DNA of 64,000 nt from contig NZ_JAGSYH010000002.1 in assembly GCF_025685685.1 (NCBI RefSeq), positions 48,768 to 112,767 on the forward strand. Reading direction: 5' to 3'. The stretch's first letter is position 1. Every line of letters starts with the position of its first letter. The notes under the pieces were generated by a model. It saw only the letters and a program-made list of their open reading frames with translations, did not search any database and was not told the DNA's origin. The position numbers and the translations under genes are program-made. Positions 1 through 9,739 of this stretch are shown piece after piece. The DNA comes from Acidicapsa dinghuensis. Lineage in GTDB: Bacteria; Acidobacteriota; Terriglobia; Terriglobales; Acidobacteriaceae.

Positions 1-389
1 GGCACACCCACCTGACGGGCCAGGAGCACGTGCTCCTTGGTCTGGGGCATCGGGCCATCGGTCGCCGCTACGACGAGAATTGCGCCATCCATCTGCGCCG
101 CGCCGGTGATCATGTTCTTGATGTAGTCGGCGTGGCCGGGGCAGTCGACGTGGGCATAGTGACGGTTCGCCGTCTCATACTCTACGTGCGCCGTGGCGAT
201 CGTGATACCGCGCTCGCGCTCTTCCGGTGCGTTGTCGATCGTGTCAAACGAACGGAACTGGATCTTCGGGTTGTGCTTCGACAACACCTTCGTGATCGCC
301 GCCGTCAACGTCGTCTTGCCGTGATCGATATGCCCAATCGTCCCCACATTCACATGCGGCTTCGAACGATCAAATTTCTCCTTCGCCAT
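1..389 (-). CDS. tuf: Elongation factor Tu, N-terminal part (cut by window edge)
   Basis: EF-Tu carries aminoacyl-tRNA to the ribosome as a GTP complex. About 129 N-terminal residues are present, and the gene continues beyond base 1. The translation starts [20 protein letters not shown] and continues with the P-loop [10 protein letters not shown], the switch segment ERERGITI, and DCPGHADY (G3). The ATG at 387-389 fits the usual EF-Tu N terminus. It lies 96 nt downstream of the fusA stop, as last gene of the str operon. Whether a second tuf copy exists elsewhere cannot be seen. Confidence 0.97.
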   Translation of the reverse strand, partial: MAKEKFDRSKPHVNVGTIGHIDHGKTTLTAAITKVLSKHNPKIQFRSFDTIDNAPEERERGITIATAHVEYETANRHYAHVDCPGHADYIKNMITGAAQMDGAILVVAATDGPMPQTKEHVLLARQVGV

Positions 390-485
390 GTCCCTTATCC
401 TCGAATTCCCTTGCGGGGTTCGTACTACTTTTCACTCTCGGGGCGCCGGCGTTCCGGCTCCAGCCCCCTGAAACTTTGCCTAAAC

Positions 486-2567
486 CTACTTGCCCTGCGC
501 GCGGCCGATAATCTCGTCGGCGATCATGCGCGGCGCTTCTTCATAGCGCGCAAACTGCATCGAGTACGACGCACGGCCCTGTGTCGACGAGCGGATATCG
601 TTCACATATCCGAACATTTCCTTGAGCGGCACTATCGCTTTGACCAGCTGCGAACCTGCTGCATGCTCGAGCGACTCGATACGTCCGCGGCGCGAGTTAA
701 TATCGCCGATGATCGTGCCGACGAACTCTTCAGGCACCGTAACCTCGACTGCCATCACCGGCTCAAGCAGCACAGGGCTGGCCTTGCGCGCAGCTTCCTT
801 GAAGGCCATCGAACCGGCGATCTTGTACGCCATTTCGTTCGAGTCGACATCGTGGTAGCTGCCGTCATAGAGCGTCACCATCACATCGACCATCGGATAG
901 CCCGCGAGAACGCCGCCTTCCATCGCCTCGCGAATACCCTGATCGATAGGCTTGATGTATTCCTTCGGAATCGAGCCGCCCTTGATGTCGTTGATGAACT
1001 CGTAGCCCTTACCTGGCTCGTTCGGAGCCATTCGAATCTTGCAATGGCCGTAGTTACCCGAACCGCCGGTCTGACGAATGTACTTGCCTTCCGCGTCGGA
1101 CTCTTTGCGGATCGTCTCACGGAACGCAACCTTAGGCTCACCGACGTTCGCTTCCACACGATGCTCGCGCTTCATGCGGTCGACGATGATTTCAAGATGC
1201 AACTCGCCCATGCCCGAGATGATGGTCTGACCCGAATCCTCGTCCGTGCGAACCTTGAAGGTTGGATCCTCATCTGAAAGCTTGCTCAGCGCAATACCCA
1301 TTTTCTCCTGATCAGCCTTCGTCTTCGGCTCGATCGCTACCGAGATAACAGGCTCAGGGAAGGTAATTGCCGAAAGCGCAATCGGAGAAGACGGCGCGCA
1401 GAGCGTGTCGCCGGTCTTCAGCTCCTTCAGGCCCACGCATGCGCAGATGTCGCCTGCCATGATCTCCGTGATGTCTTCACGCTTGTTGGCGTGCATCTTC
1501 ACGAGACGCCCAACCCGCTCCGTCTTGCCGGTACGCGGATTCAGAATCGTATCGCCAGTCTTCAGTACGCCCGAATAAACGCGGATGAAACCCAGCTTGC
1601 CAAAGGGATCATTGATCAGCTTGAAGCCCAACGCCGAAAATGGCTCGCTGTCGTCAGAATGCCGGATAAAAATTTCTTCAGGATTCGCCGGATTCAAACC
1701 CTCAATCGGAGGAATATCCAGCGGGCTAGGCAGATAATCGACCACCGCATCGAGCAGCGTCTGGACGCCTTTGTTCTTGAAGGCCGATCCGCAGATCACT
1801 GGAAAGAGCTTCAGGCCAAGCACAGCGTTGCGCAGTCCCTTCTTGAGCTCCGCCACTGTCGGCATCTCGCCCTCAAGGAACTTCTCAAGAATGTTGTCGT
1901 CCGTCTCGGCGACGAGCTCGATGAGCTGCATACGGAAGGCTTCCGCCTTCTTCACCAGATCAGCCGGAATCTCTTCGACCGAATACTTCGCGCCCATGGT
2001 CTCGTCATGCCACAGAATCGCCTTCTGCTCAATCAGATCAACTACGCCCTTAAAGCCGGCTTCCGCACCGATCGGAATCTGGATCGCAACAGGACGCGCA
2101 CCGAGGCGCTTGCGAATCGAGTCAAGAACAGCCTCAAAATCCGCGCCATTTTTATCCATCTTGTTCACGAAGCATATACGGGGGACGCGATACTTGTCGC
2201 CCTGACGCCATACCGTCTCGGTCTGCGGCTGGACGCCAGATACGGAGTCGAAAAGAGCCACCGCACCATCAAGCACGCGCAGCGAGCGCTCCACTTCGGC
2301 CGTGAAGTCCACGTGGCCAGGCGTATCGATAATGTTGATGCGGATATCTTTCCAGGTGCAGGTCGTTGCAGCAGAGGTGATCGTGATGCCACGCTCCTGC
2401 TCCTGCTCCATATAGTCCATGGTCGCGGTGCCTTCGTGCACCTCGCCAATACGGTGCGTGATGCCCGTATAGAAGAGGATGCGCTCCGTGCAGGTCGTCT
2501 TTCCGGCGTCAATGTGCGCCATGATTCCGATGTTCCGGCAACGTTGTAACGGTACTGTGCGAGCCAC
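486..2567 (-). CDS. fusA: Elongation factor G
   Basis: EF-G is the translocase GTPase that moves tRNA and mRNA after peptide bond formation. The 693-residue product has the P-loop [19 protein letters not shown], the switch region [32 protein letters not shown] and [10 protein letters not shown], followed by domains II to V. I place the start at GTG (2565-2567), which has AGGA a few bases upstream and gives the product [18 protein letters not shown]. The frame stays open 41 codons further upstream, but that extension resembles nothing in EF-G and would make the protein too long. It lies between rpsG and tuf in the str operon. Confidence 0.97.
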   Translation of the reverse strand: MARTVPLQRCRNIGIMAHIDAGKTTCTERILFYTGITHRIGEVHEGTATMDYMEQEQERGITITSAATTCTWKDIRINIIDTPGHVDFTAEVERSLRVLDGAVALFDSVSGVQPQTETVWRQGDKYRVPRICFVNKMDKNGADFEAVLDSIRKRLGARPVAIQIPIGAEAGFKGVVDLIEQKAILWHDETMGAKYSVEEIPADLVKKAEAFRMQLIELVAETDDNILEKFLEGEMPTVAELKKGLRNAVLGLKLFPVICGSAFKNKGVQTLLDAVVDYLPSPLDIPPIEGLNPANPEEIFIRHSDDSEPFSALGFKLINDPFGKLGFIRVYSGVLKTGDTILNPRTGKTERVGRLVKMHANKREDITEIMAGDICACVGLKELKTGDTLCAPSSPIALSAITFPEPVISVAIEPKTKADQEKMGIALSKLSDEDPTFKVRTDEDSGQTIISGMGELHLEIIVDRMKREHRVEANVGEPKVAFRETIRKESDAEGKYIRQTGGSGNYGHCKIRMAPNEPGKGYEFINDIKGGSIPKEYIKPIDQGIREAMEGGVLAGYPMVDVMVTLYDGSYHDVDSNEMAYKIAGSMAFKEAARKASPVLLEPVMAVEVTVPEEFVGTIIGDINSRRGRIESLEHAAGSQLVKAIVPLKEMFGYVNDIRSSTQGRASYSMQFARYEEAPRMIADEIIGRAQGK

Positions 2568-2690
2568 GATAATTCTTCCTGCGAACCTTACGTTCGCCGT
2601 TTCCTTGCTACTTCCGGCATACGGCGAAGTCCATATGAACTTCGCCCTCCCTAATCCCAACCTGCGGCCACTTATGCGGCCGCTACGCAA

Positions 2691-3161
2691 CTACCAGCGA
2701 TAGTGAGCGAAAGCCTTGTTGGCCTCGGCCATGCGGTGCACGTCTTCCTTCTTTTTCATCGCCGCGCCGCGACCATTGGCCGCGTCCAGCAGCTCGTTCG
2801 TCAGCTTGTCGATCATGCCCTTTTCGCCACGGGCGCGACCGTAGGTGATCAGCCAGCGGATCGCCAACGAAGTACGGCGCTCCGGGTTCACCTCAATCGG
2901 CACCTGATAGTTCGCACCACCCACGCGGCGGGACTTGACCTCAAGCAACGGCTTGCAATTTTCAACCGCGCGCTTGAAGAGCTTCAGCGCCTCGTCACCA
3001 CCACGCTGCTCCAGGTTGGTCATCGCGGTGTAGAAGATGCCCTGCGCCGTCGACTTCTTTCCATCCCACATGAGTGAGTTCACGAACTTGGTAACCAGCG
3101 TCGAACCATACACCGGGTCTGGCGCTACTTCCCGCTTGGCAATGTGACCTTTTCTCGGCAT
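2691..3161 (-). CDS. rpsG: 30S ribosomal protein S7
   Basis: S7 binds the 3' domain of 16S rRNA and nucleates assembly of the 30S head. The 156-residue product begins [20 protein letters not shown] and contains the typical stretch [14 protein letters not shown] and the C terminus [13 protein letters not shown]. Length is normal for the family. It sits 53 nt after rpsL and 123 nt before the fusA start, the classical order of the str operon. In Escherichia coli S7 represses this operon by binding the rpsL-rpsG spacer; nothing here shows whether that applies. Confidence 0.98.
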   Translation of the reverse strand: MPRKGHIAKREVAPDPVYGSTLVTKFVNSLMWDGKKSTAQGIFYTAMTNLEQRGGDEALKLFKRAVENCKPLLEVKSRRVGGANYQVPIEVNPERRTSLAIRWLITYGRARGEKGMIDKLTNELLDAANGRGAAMKKKEDVHRMAEANKAFAHYRW

Positions 3162-3214
3162 TCCTAAATTCCTTTAGCCCTTTCAGGCTTTCCATCCAAA
3201 GTCGTTAACGGCGA

Positions 3215-3619
3215 CTACTTCTTGCCGCCCTTGGCCGGGGCCGCTCCGCCCTTGCCGCGCTTCGCTCCATACTTGGAACGGCTCTGCGTACGCTTCGCGA
3301 CGCCGACCGAGTCAAGCGTGCCGCGCACTACGTGATAACGCACACCCGGCAGATCCTTCACACGGCCGCCGCGGATGAGCACGATCGAGTGCTCCTGCAG
3401 GTTATGGCCCTCGCCCGGGATATAGCTGGTGACTTCAATGCCATTTGTCAGGCGGACACGGGCAACCTTGCGCAGCGCCGAGTTCGGCTTCTTGGGGGTC
3501 TGCGTATACACGCGCGTGCAAACTCCACGCCGCTGCGGCGAAGCCTGCAGTGCCGGTGAGGCCGTCTTATACCGTGGCGCCGTGCGCCCCTTGCGAACCA
3601 ATTGGTTGAATGTAGGCAA
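3215..3619 (-). CDS. rpsL: 30S ribosomal protein S12
   Basis: S12 sits at the decoding centre and is the streptomycin-resistance protein. The 134-residue product has [11 protein letters not shown], the conserved [18 protein letters not shown], and [13 protein letters not shown] followed by [14 protein letters not shown]; both loops look wild type. I place the start at TTG (3617-3619), with AAGGAG about 9 nt upstream. The frame is open for another 97 codons upstream, but those residues do not resemble S12, and the segment fits better as part of a long 5' leader. First gene of the str operon. Confidence 0.96.
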   Translation of the reverse strand: MPTFNQLVRKGRTAPRYKTASPALQASPQRRGVCTRVYTQTPKKPNSALRKVARVRLTNGIEVTSYIPGEGHNLQEHSIVLIRGGRVKDLPGVRYHVVRGTLDSVGVAKRTQSRSKYGAKRGKGGAAPAKGGKK

Positions 3620-4083
3620 ACCGCAACTCCTTGCAACCGCCGCCGGATTTCCCGGCAAATCTTCTAAATCCCACAGAAGCGCGCAGCACATTCGGCTCTT
3701 TGCACGCGCGGCACCCATCAGGGCGCAACCCAAGCGCAAGCCCGTATTTGCTGCTTCGCGTCTGCTTTCGTACCAATCCAGACGAAAATTGGGACGGTGA
3801 CCGAGCGTTTCCCTAAGAAAGCCGATTCCGTTTCCGCAATTTCGGCCTGCATAGTCCTCCAAGGTGGAGGGTGTCGCAGGCACCGTAGCGACAAGTCCCA
3901 GCCCGCACAAGAAGCGAGCAACTTCAGGACTGATTTGGAGGAGCCGTTAGACCCTATCCATGCGGATCCTTCCTTCTCGCCTGCCTCAACTACTTCAAAA
4001 GGCTCTACTATCGGGCTGGAAGTCCGCTCCGTGACGCCGGTGGGTTCATCACACACGCAGCCCCACTCTTGTGGAACCTTTTA
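3620..4083 (-). other. Long 5' leader of the str operon, no convincing gene
   Basis: Between the promoter and the rpsL TTG lies about 455 nt. It contains short hairpins, for example CCTCCA-AGG-TGGAGG at 3856-3870, and the S12 frame stays open through much of it without a protein-like sequence. I found no known ribosomal leader motif by eye. Confidence 0.4.
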
Positions 4084-4112
4084 AAGATAACAAGAACCGG
4101 GCAAGAGGTCAA
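4084..4112 (-). promoter_or_regulatory. Likely sigma70 promoter of the str operon
   Basis: Read on the minus strand, TTGACC (4107-4112) is followed after exactly 17 nt by TATCTT (4084-4089). Both hexamers are close to consensus and spacing is ideal. Transcription would start near 4077, leaving a leader of about 455 nt before the rpsL start codon. No better promoter was seen nearer the gene. Confidence 0.65.
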
Positions 4113-4210
4113 CGGTCCGCGGCTTTGGTTGTCCCGCACGACCGAGATTTTTATGCAAAAGGATCATTCTCCCAGTTTTCCTGTCCGACAGAAAGCCCAC
4201 TAGAGGATTT

Positions 4211-4252
4211 GCAGTAGACAATCTACAGGCATAGATGTAGATTGTCTACTGC
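4211..4252 (+). promoter_or_regulatory. Nested palindromic operator in front of padR
   Basis: The 17-nt sequence at 4211-4227 (GCAGTAGACAATCTACA) is repeated as a perfect inverted copy at 4236-4252, with 8 nt between. Each arm is itself a palindrome of the form GTAGA-N3-TCTAC. The right arm ends one base before the padR ATG at 4254. PadR proteins usually repress their own operon, so this is the obvious autoregulatory site. Direct binding is inferred. Confidence 0.75.
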
Positions 4253-4253
4253 C

Positions 4254-4625
4254 ATGGCGAAACAATCGGGACGCTATCAGAACCGGATCGAGCTGCTGCA
4301 GGGCACGCTCGACATGCTTATTCTTCAATCACTCCAGTGGGGAGCTCAGCACGGTTACGGGATCGCCCAGGCGATCCGGTTAAAGTCGTCGGAGCTTCTT
4401 CAGGTCGAGACTGGCTCGCTTTACCCTGCATTGCACCGGTTGGAGCGCCAGGGATGGGTTTCATCCGAATGGAAGCTGACGGAGAGTCGCCAGAGGGCGA
4501 AGTTTTACCAGATCACGGTTCTCGGCAAGCAACAGCTGGCCTTCGACCGGGCGAAATGGGAGAGCATGGTCCGCGCCATCGCATCGGTGATGGAGAGTCC
4601 TGAGCCGGAAGGCGGCGCCGCATGA
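4254..4625 (+). CDS. PadR-family transcriptional repressor
   Basis: A 123-residue winged-helix regulator. The motif LLQGTLDMLILQSLQWGAQHG leads into GYGIAQAI, then ETGSLYPALHRLERQGWV, the recognition helix and wing typical of PadR, followed by ESRQRAKFYQITVLGKQQL. I chose ATG at 4254; an in-frame TTG at 4242 lies inside the operator and seems unlikely. The stop overlaps the start of the next gene (ATGA), so the two are translationally coupled. In acidobacteria, PadR genes are often paired with ADOP permeases, as here. The effector is unknown. Confidence 0.93.
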   Translation: MAKQSGRYQNRIELLQGTLDMLILQSLQWGAQHGYGIAQAIRLKSSELLQVETGSLYPALHRLERQGWVSSEWKLTESRQRAKFYQITVLGKQQLAFDRAKWESMVRAIASVMESPEPEGGAA

Positions 4626-7336
4626 GCGACGAAGGCAGAAGAGCCCGTTGGACCTGGCAGCGGCGGAAAGAAGATCTGTGCGAAGAGCTCGAAGCCCATC
4701 TGCGACTCGCAATCGCAGACCGCGTTGCAAGGGGAGAGAACCCAGAGGAGGCTCGCGCCGCCGCTCTGAAAGAAATGGGCAATCTGCCGCTAATCGCGGA
4801 CGTAACGCGCCGGCAATGGGGATGGGAGTGGGCCGAAAGTCTTTGGCAGGATCTGCGCTATGCGATGCGTCAGTTGCGCAAGAGTCCCGGATACACGATG
4901 ACCGCGCTGCTTACTCTGACGCTTGCGATTGGGGCGAACACGGCCATCTTTGGACTGATGTATGCGCTGCTGCTGCGAAGCCTGCCTGTCTACCGGCCTG
5001 ATCAGTTAGTTCAGGTCGAGCTAAAGATTGGCCCTGCGAACTCCTCTCGTAAGCCGAACGACAGAATATCCGGCGGCGAATACGATGTACTGAATGGCAG
5101 TCAACATGTCTTTCAAGGCATGTGCGGATGGTTACCCTGGCCGTCCGATCTGCATGATCGCGGCAACACAATACCGATTCCCACGGCTCGCGTCACCGGT
5201 GGCTGTTTCGAGATGCTGGGCGTACACGCAGCTCTAGGACGACTCTTGACAGCAGCGGACGACCGGCCTGGCGGAGGCCCCGAGGGTTATCCTGCCGTTC
5301 TGGGCTACGACTACTGGCGCACCCGCTTCGGAGCTGACCCACATGTGTTGGGCCATGTGCTCAACATTCACACCGGCTTTTCAGGAATCGAAACAAAATG
5401 CGTAGTTGTAGGAGTGATGGAGCCCGGCTTTCAGAGTGTGAATGTTGAGGAGCGCCCCTGGGTCTATCTTCCTTCTGATATCTCGACGAAAAACGGGCGG
5501 CACGGCTTCGGCTCCTTCAGCATGACTTTGCTGGCGCGGCTCAGGCCTCGCATCTCACCGGCCGCAGCGCAGGCACAGATCGATCCACTGTTTGGTGCAA
5601 AGCTCAAGACCGAGAAGTTCCAATACGCCACGAGCGACAACGGAAGTATCCAGCAAACCTCCGAAGCGCATCTCCTGGTAGTTCCAGCCAAGACAGGCTT
5701 TTCTGACTTGCGAGAGAATTATGCGAAACCCCTCTATCTGATTGAAGGCATGGTCGGCCTATCGATGTTGGTGGCCTGCGCTTTCCTCGCCACGCTCGCT
5801 TCGACACGAGCACTGGCAAGGAGGCGAGAGCTGGCGCTGCGCATCGCACTCGGCGCGAGTCGCATACGCGTCATCCGGCAGCTCTGCTGCGAGAGCCTGT
5901 TGCTTGCCACAGGAGGCAGCCTCCTCGGTATTTTCTTCGCATGGATCTCTGAACAACTCCTGCTTGACCTCATCGCCACGCCAGGCAGCGAACCGCCAGC
6001 GCTTAGCGTCACTCCCGACACGGTTGTGCTGCTCTTCACAGTGGGCCTCTCGGTGCTAACGGTTTTCCTTGCTGGAGTTGGCCCCGCATGGCGCGCGACG
6101 CGAATTGATCCAACCTCCGATATCAAGGCTGGAGAATCGTACGTGCTCAGCCGCAGGGGTTCGAACCTGGGCTCACTATTGATTCCCATCCAGATCGGCT
6201 TTTCGCTCACCATCCTTGTTATCGCCGCCCTTATGTCTTCCACGGTGGCACGTCTGCTGGCGGTCGATCCAGGATTTCGCACCAGCGGCGTCACTTTTTT
6301 CAGCGCGGACTTTTCTCCGCGCGCGAAAGGCTATAGCGCACCTCTGCCACTGGTGCTGAGTCTGCTTGATCGGATTCGTCAATTTCCGGGTGTGGAGTCA
6401 GTCAGCGTCTCGCAGGCGCACCAACTTCAGAGCTTTTATTATGTGCAGTCAGCCAAGACAATAGCGTCCACAGGAGAGAAGCGCGAAGATCCCATGATTC
6501 CTGCTCTCTCTGTCGGGCCTGGCTATTTCCAGACACTTGGCATTCCGCTCATCGCAGGTCGCGATTTCACAAGCGAAGATAGGAATACGAACGCTCAGGT
6601 CTGCATCCTGAGCCGCACAGCGGCTAATTTTTTCTTTCCGGACAAACACGCGCTGGGAGCCACACTGCTCATACCGGATGGCCACAAAGAAGTGCAGGTT
6701 CAAGTGATTGGCATCACCGGAGACACTCTGTACCAGGACTTTCGCGATCACCCGCGGCGCATTCTGTACCAGCCCTATCTTTCGGGTGAAACCTGGAACC
6801 CCATTGGACAGATCGCCGTTCGCTCAGCCAACACCGCTGCGGCCGTTGAAGCAGTACGCACCAGCTTTCGAGAGCTTGCGCCGGAGGTAGCGCTCGACAA
6901 TCCCGAAACAATCTCGGAACTCGTCGGTCACTCGATGAGCCGCGAAAGACTGTTAGCCGTGCTCTCCAGCTTCTTTGCTGTGCTTACGCTTGGCCTCACC
7001 GCTATCGGCCTCTATGGGCTGCTTAGCTATGCAGTCATACGGCGCAGACCTGAGATAGGCGTGCGCATGGCTCTCGGCGCGTCGCCGGCCGGTGTGGTTC
7101 GCATGATTGTGCGCGATGCTTCGCGACTGGTGCTGCCGGGGATCCTACTGGGCGCTTTGGGAGCGTGGGCTTCTACGCGGCTGCTGGGCAATCTTCTCTT
7201 TGGGATCAAACCGCTCGATCCAGCTGCCTGCGCTGCGAGCGTCCTGCTGCTTGCCGCGGCGGTGACGCTGGCTTGCGTTCTGCCGGCAAAGCGGGCGGCC
7301 AGCGTACAGCCGATGGAAGCGCTGCGCCGAGAGTAG
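4622..7336 (+). CDS. ADOP-type ABC permease (duplicated MacB/FtsX permease)
   Basis: A 904-residue inner-membrane permease of the acidobacterial duplicated orphan permease family. Residues about 1-75 form a soluble prefix (EELEAHLRLAIADRVARGENPEEARAAALKEMG). A first membrane helix near 93-118 (TMTALLTLTLAIGANTAIF) is followed by a MacB-like periplasmic domain and an FtsX helix bundle near 375-495. A second MacB/FtsX unit covers about 515-904, with RRRPEIGVRMALGASP before the last helices. No ATPase gene lies next to it, which is usual for these orphan permeases. The substrate is unknown; MacB relatives act in export or mechanotransmission. It is coupled to padR by a 4-nt overlap. Confidence 0.93.
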   Translation: MSDEGRRARWTWQRRKEDLCEELEAHLRLAIADRVARGENPEEARAAALKEMGNLPLIADVTRRQWGWEWAESLWQDLRYAMRQLRKSPGYTMTALLTLTLAIGANTAIFGLMYALLLRSLPVYRPDQLVQVELKIGPANSSRKPNDRISGGEYDVLNGSQHVFQGMCGWLPWPSDLHDRGNTIPIPTARVTGGCFEMLGVHAALGRLLTAADDRPGGGPEGYPAVLGYDYWRTRFGADPHVLGHVLNIHTGFSGIETKCVVVGVMEPGFQSVNVEERPWVYLPSDISTKNGRHGFGSFSMTLLARLRPRISPAAAQAQIDPLFGAKLKTEKFQYATSDNGSIQQTSEAHLLVVPAKTGFSDLRENYAKPLYLIEGMVGLSMLVACAFLATLASTRALARRRELALRIALGASRIRVIRQLCCESLLLATGGSLLGIFFAWISEQLLLDLIATPGSEPPALSVTPDTVVLLFTVGLSVLTVFLAGVGPAWRATRIDPTSDIKAGESYVLSRRGSNLGSLLIPIQIGFSLTILVIAALMSSTVARLLAVDPGFRTSGVTFFSADFSPRAKGYSAPLPLVLSLLDRIRQFPGVESVSVSQAHQLQSFYYVQSAKTIASTGEKREDPMIPALSVGPGYFQTLGIPLIAGRDFTSEDRNTNAQVCILSRTAANFFFPDKHALGATLLIPDGHKEVQVQVIGITGDTLYQDFRDHPRRILYQPYLSGETWNPIGQIAVRSANTAAAVEAVRTSFRELAPEVALDNPETISELVGHSMSRERLLAVLSSFFAVLTLGLTAIGLYGLLSYAVIRRRPEIGVRMALGASPAGVVRMIVRDASRLVLPGILLGALGAWASTRLLGNLLFGIKPLDPAACAASVLLLAAAVTLACVLPAKRAASVQPMEALRRE

Positions 7337-7362
7337 CAATGCGCAACACCATCCGTTCCAGG

Positions 7363-7380
7363 GACACTTCAGAAAGTGTC
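7363..7380 (+). terminator. Hairpin after the ADOP gene
   Basis: GACACTT-CAGA-AAGTGTC forms a perfect 7-bp stem with a 4-nt loop, 26 nt past the permease stop. No T-run follows, so it is a weak terminator candidate. Confidence 0.4.
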
Positions 7381-7469
7381 ACAAGTGCCCGTTTTCTGAC
7401 GAATGCGCCTGCCTAGGATCAATCTTCAAGAGGCTGCTGCCGGTGAAGGAGCAGCCGAGAGAAGGTCCG

Positions 7470-8534
7470 ATGGCTGATGAGCAAACTATTCTTCGATATG
7501 TTTCGGGTGCGCTGGATGCTGGAGTTCCTTACGATGCCGTTGTGGGCATGCTTCGCGCTCGTGGCTGGCGCGATCGGGAGATCTACAAAGCGCTAGGCGT
7601 GCGTTACAGCGACGTCACCGGTATGCAGGTTCCGCTGCGCGCCAGCCCGGCAGCGGGAGCAAAGGATGCCTTCCTTTACCTGCTCGCCTTTTCTACCCTT
7701 GCCACATGGACGATCGCTTCAGGCTCGCTTGCCTTCCGGCTGATCGAGCGCTGGTTTCACGATCCACTGTTCTCAGAGCCTTACCAGCAATACCAGACAT
7801 ACGAGATCACCTGGTCGTTGGCTGCGATTCTGATTGCCTATCCACTCTACATGCTGATCACGCGAACGATCCTGCGCGAGGCTGCGGTTGATCCGGACAA
7901 GCTCGACTCCAGCATCCGTAAATGGCTTACCTACATGGCGCTCGTGATCGCTGCCTCTATCTTCATGGGTGACCTTATCACCGCGCTCGCATTTCTGCTT
8001 CGAGGAGAGCTGACGTCACGCTTCGTCGCCAAGTCTATTGTTGTGCTGCTGCTTTCCGGCGGAGTTTTCTATTACTACTTCGGTGGCTTGCGCAAAACAG
8101 AGCCATCGGAAATTTCCGCAAACCGCGATCGTCTGATGGCCGTCATTAGCGCAGTCGCCGTTACCATCATCGCCATACTCGGGTTCATGCAACTCGGCAC
8201 ACCGCGGGTGCAGCGCGAGATACGAGCTGATTCGCAACGCGTGACGCAGCTTTATTATCTGACCGGCCAGATCAGAAACTACTGGAACGTCCACGGCTCT
8301 CAACTGCCGTCATCACTCGGCGACGTACCCGGCGCGCATCAGTTCGATCCGGTTACGCACGCGCAGTATGAATACATCCCAGGTATTGGTAGTCAGTATC
8401 AGCTCTGCGCCGTCTTTACGGCGGCCAAGCAAAACCAGGAACCTTACAACAATTCAGGCGTATGGGATCATTCCGCCGGTCATGCCTGCTTCAGCCTCGA
8501 TGCCAAAGGCTTCACACCCTATCCGCCACAATAA
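7470..8534 (+). CDS. DUF5671 membrane protein with periplasmic C-terminal domain
   Basis: A 354-residue protein of unknown function. Residues about 1-45 are soluble (DAGVPYDAVVGMLRARGW, a helix-turn-like segment). About 55-215 form a DUF5671-type bundle of four helices starting DAFLYLLAFSTLATWTIASG and containing RKWLTYMALVIAASIFMGDLI. A further helix, VISAVAVTIIAILGF, leads to a C-terminal periplasmic domain that resembles a pilin-type globular domain (QRVTQLYYLTGQIRNYW, FDPVTHAQYEYIPG). ATG at 7470 was chosen because GAGAAGG lies just upstream; an in-frame GTG lies 27 nt further up. Confidence 0.75.
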   Translation: MADEQTILRYVSGALDAGVPYDAVVGMLRARGWRDREIYKALGVRYSDVTGMQVPLRASPAAGAKDAFLYLLAFSTLATWTIASGSLAFRLIERWFHDPLFSEPYQQYQTYEITWSLAAILIAYPLYMLITRTILREAAVDPDKLDSSIRKWLTYMALVIAASIFMGDLITALAFLLRGELTSRFVAKSIVVLLLSGGVFYYYFGGLRKTEPSEISANRDRLMAVISAVAVTIIAILGFMQLGTPRVQREIRADSQRVTQLYYLTGQIRNYWNVHGSQLPSSLGDVPGAHQFDPVTHAQYEYIPGIGSQYQLCAVFTAAKQNQEPYNNSGVWDHSAGHACFSLDAKGFTPYPPQ

Positions 8535-8562
8535 TCATCATGGAAAGCTGTGGGGGCGACGG

Positions 8563-9576
8563 TTACTTCCCCGTCGCCTCTAACCGGCTCAAGAGCAGTG
8601 AGAGAAAGCCGCTCTCATCGGATTTGAGACAAACCTGCGCATTTGGTGATCCATCCACCTGCTTCGTGAAACCCTTGTCATCGACCGCGATCCGCATCGG
8701 TTCCATCGGGCAGAGATCGGGACGGAAGATGTACGACGCAGCCACTGGATCGAAGAGCGTCGGTGTTGGCGCATGTTCGCGGCTTGGCATGATCCATTGG
8801 TGATAAAGCAGCGTGATCTGATCGGTAAGCGCCGCACCCGTTGCGAAGAGCTTGTCGCGCTGCTCCCGTTCGAGATGGATCTGGGTTGAATCGAGCGGCA
8901 TCATGTAGATCGGCACACCGGAGGCAAATAGCTTCTGCGCGCCTTTCGGGTCCTGCAGGATGTTCCACTCGGCATCGGGGCCTTTGCGCTCGCCGTTCGC
9001 GCCATCGTAGCCACGCTGGATGGATCCACCCATCATCACCACGCGCTTCAGCTTGTGAAATGTCGTAGCATCGCGATCGATCGCCGCACCCACGTTAAAG
9101 AGCGGCCCAATAGCAAGCAGCGTCACCTGCCCCGGATGCTCACGAATTGCCGCGAGCATCGCCGCGACTCCGTCAGCGTATTTCCGATCCGGGGAATGCT
9201 CGGCATACGTGCGCTGGGTCATCACGTTACTGGTTTCGGTATGGACTCCCGCGGTTACAGGAATCGACGCTACCCCGCTGGCCTTGAGGAAACGGTCCGT
9301 CAACCGCGCTCGCGTCTCCGTATCGCCGAAGGCCGTGGAGATGCCCAGCACATGGACCTCGGGGCTGCGCACCATCAGGCTCACGGCAAAGGCATCGTCG
9401 ATGTCGTCGCCAATATCAGTGTCGATCCACACCAGTTCGGGACCGTGCATTTCCCCTCGCGAGAAACCGCTCTTCACGGCGCTGCTTTGCGCCAATCCGA
9501 TCATCGGCAGCAGCAACGCTCCCATCCCCGTAAGCAATAGCTTCGCCCTGCCCGACCACCTCAAACCCATCGGCAT
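8563..9576 (-). CDS. Exported inosine-uridine preferring nucleoside hydrolase family protein
   Basis: Nucleoside hydrolases cleave the N-glycosidic bond of ribonucleosides for salvage. The 337-residue product has a signal-peptide-like N terminus (AKLLLTGMGALLLPMIGLAQ), so it probably acts in the periplasm. The Ca-binding motif of the family is present as DTDIGDDIDDAF, followed by TLLAIGPLFNVG, VVMMGGS, AEWNILQDP and a C-terminal DPVAA. All active-site positions I can place are retained. It is divergent from the phosphatase gene at 9740. Substrate preference cannot be read from sequence alone. Confidence 0.9.
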   Translation of the reverse strand: MPMGLRWSGRAKLLLTGMGALLLPMIGLAQSSAVKSGFSRGEMHGPELVWIDTDIGDDIDDAFAVSLMVRSPEVHVLGISTAFGDTETRARLTDRFLKASGVASIPVTAGVHTETSNVMTQRTYAEHSPDRKYADGVAAMLAAIREHPGQVTLLAIGPLFNVGAAIDRDATTFHKLKRVVMMGGSIQRGYDGANGERKGPDAEWNILQDPKGAQKLFASGVPIYMMPLDSTQIHLEREQRDKLFATGAALTDQITLLYHQWIMPSREHAPTPTLFDPVAASYIFRPDLCPMEPMRIAVDDKGFTKQVDGSPNAQVCLKSDESGFLSLLLSRLEATGK

Positions 9577-9739
9577 CCCCTGTTTCCCTCTTACTGCACG
9601 TTAGCTACCCACATACATTCATGTCCAATTCCCGCAGAAGTGCATCGCAAAGCCAACCTCGTGCCGGTACAGTATCAGACAAGCACTTCCCTTACGCGAG
9701 AGGACATTGAGCAAGCTTCCTGGCCACCTGAATTGACAC

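Noticed and set aside
30-1277. Long plus-strand reading frame over tuf/fusA
   Set aside because: It is antisense to two very well conserved genes, runs through their intergenic region and has an Arg/Leu/His-rich product unlike a real protein.
1491-2549. Long plus-strand frame over fusA
   Set aside because: Antisense shadow of EF-G; codon pattern is that of the opposite strand.
3620-3910. N-terminal extension of S12
   Set aside because: The open frame continues 97 codons upstream of the TTG, but the product has no relation to S12, while the TTG has a good ribosome site.
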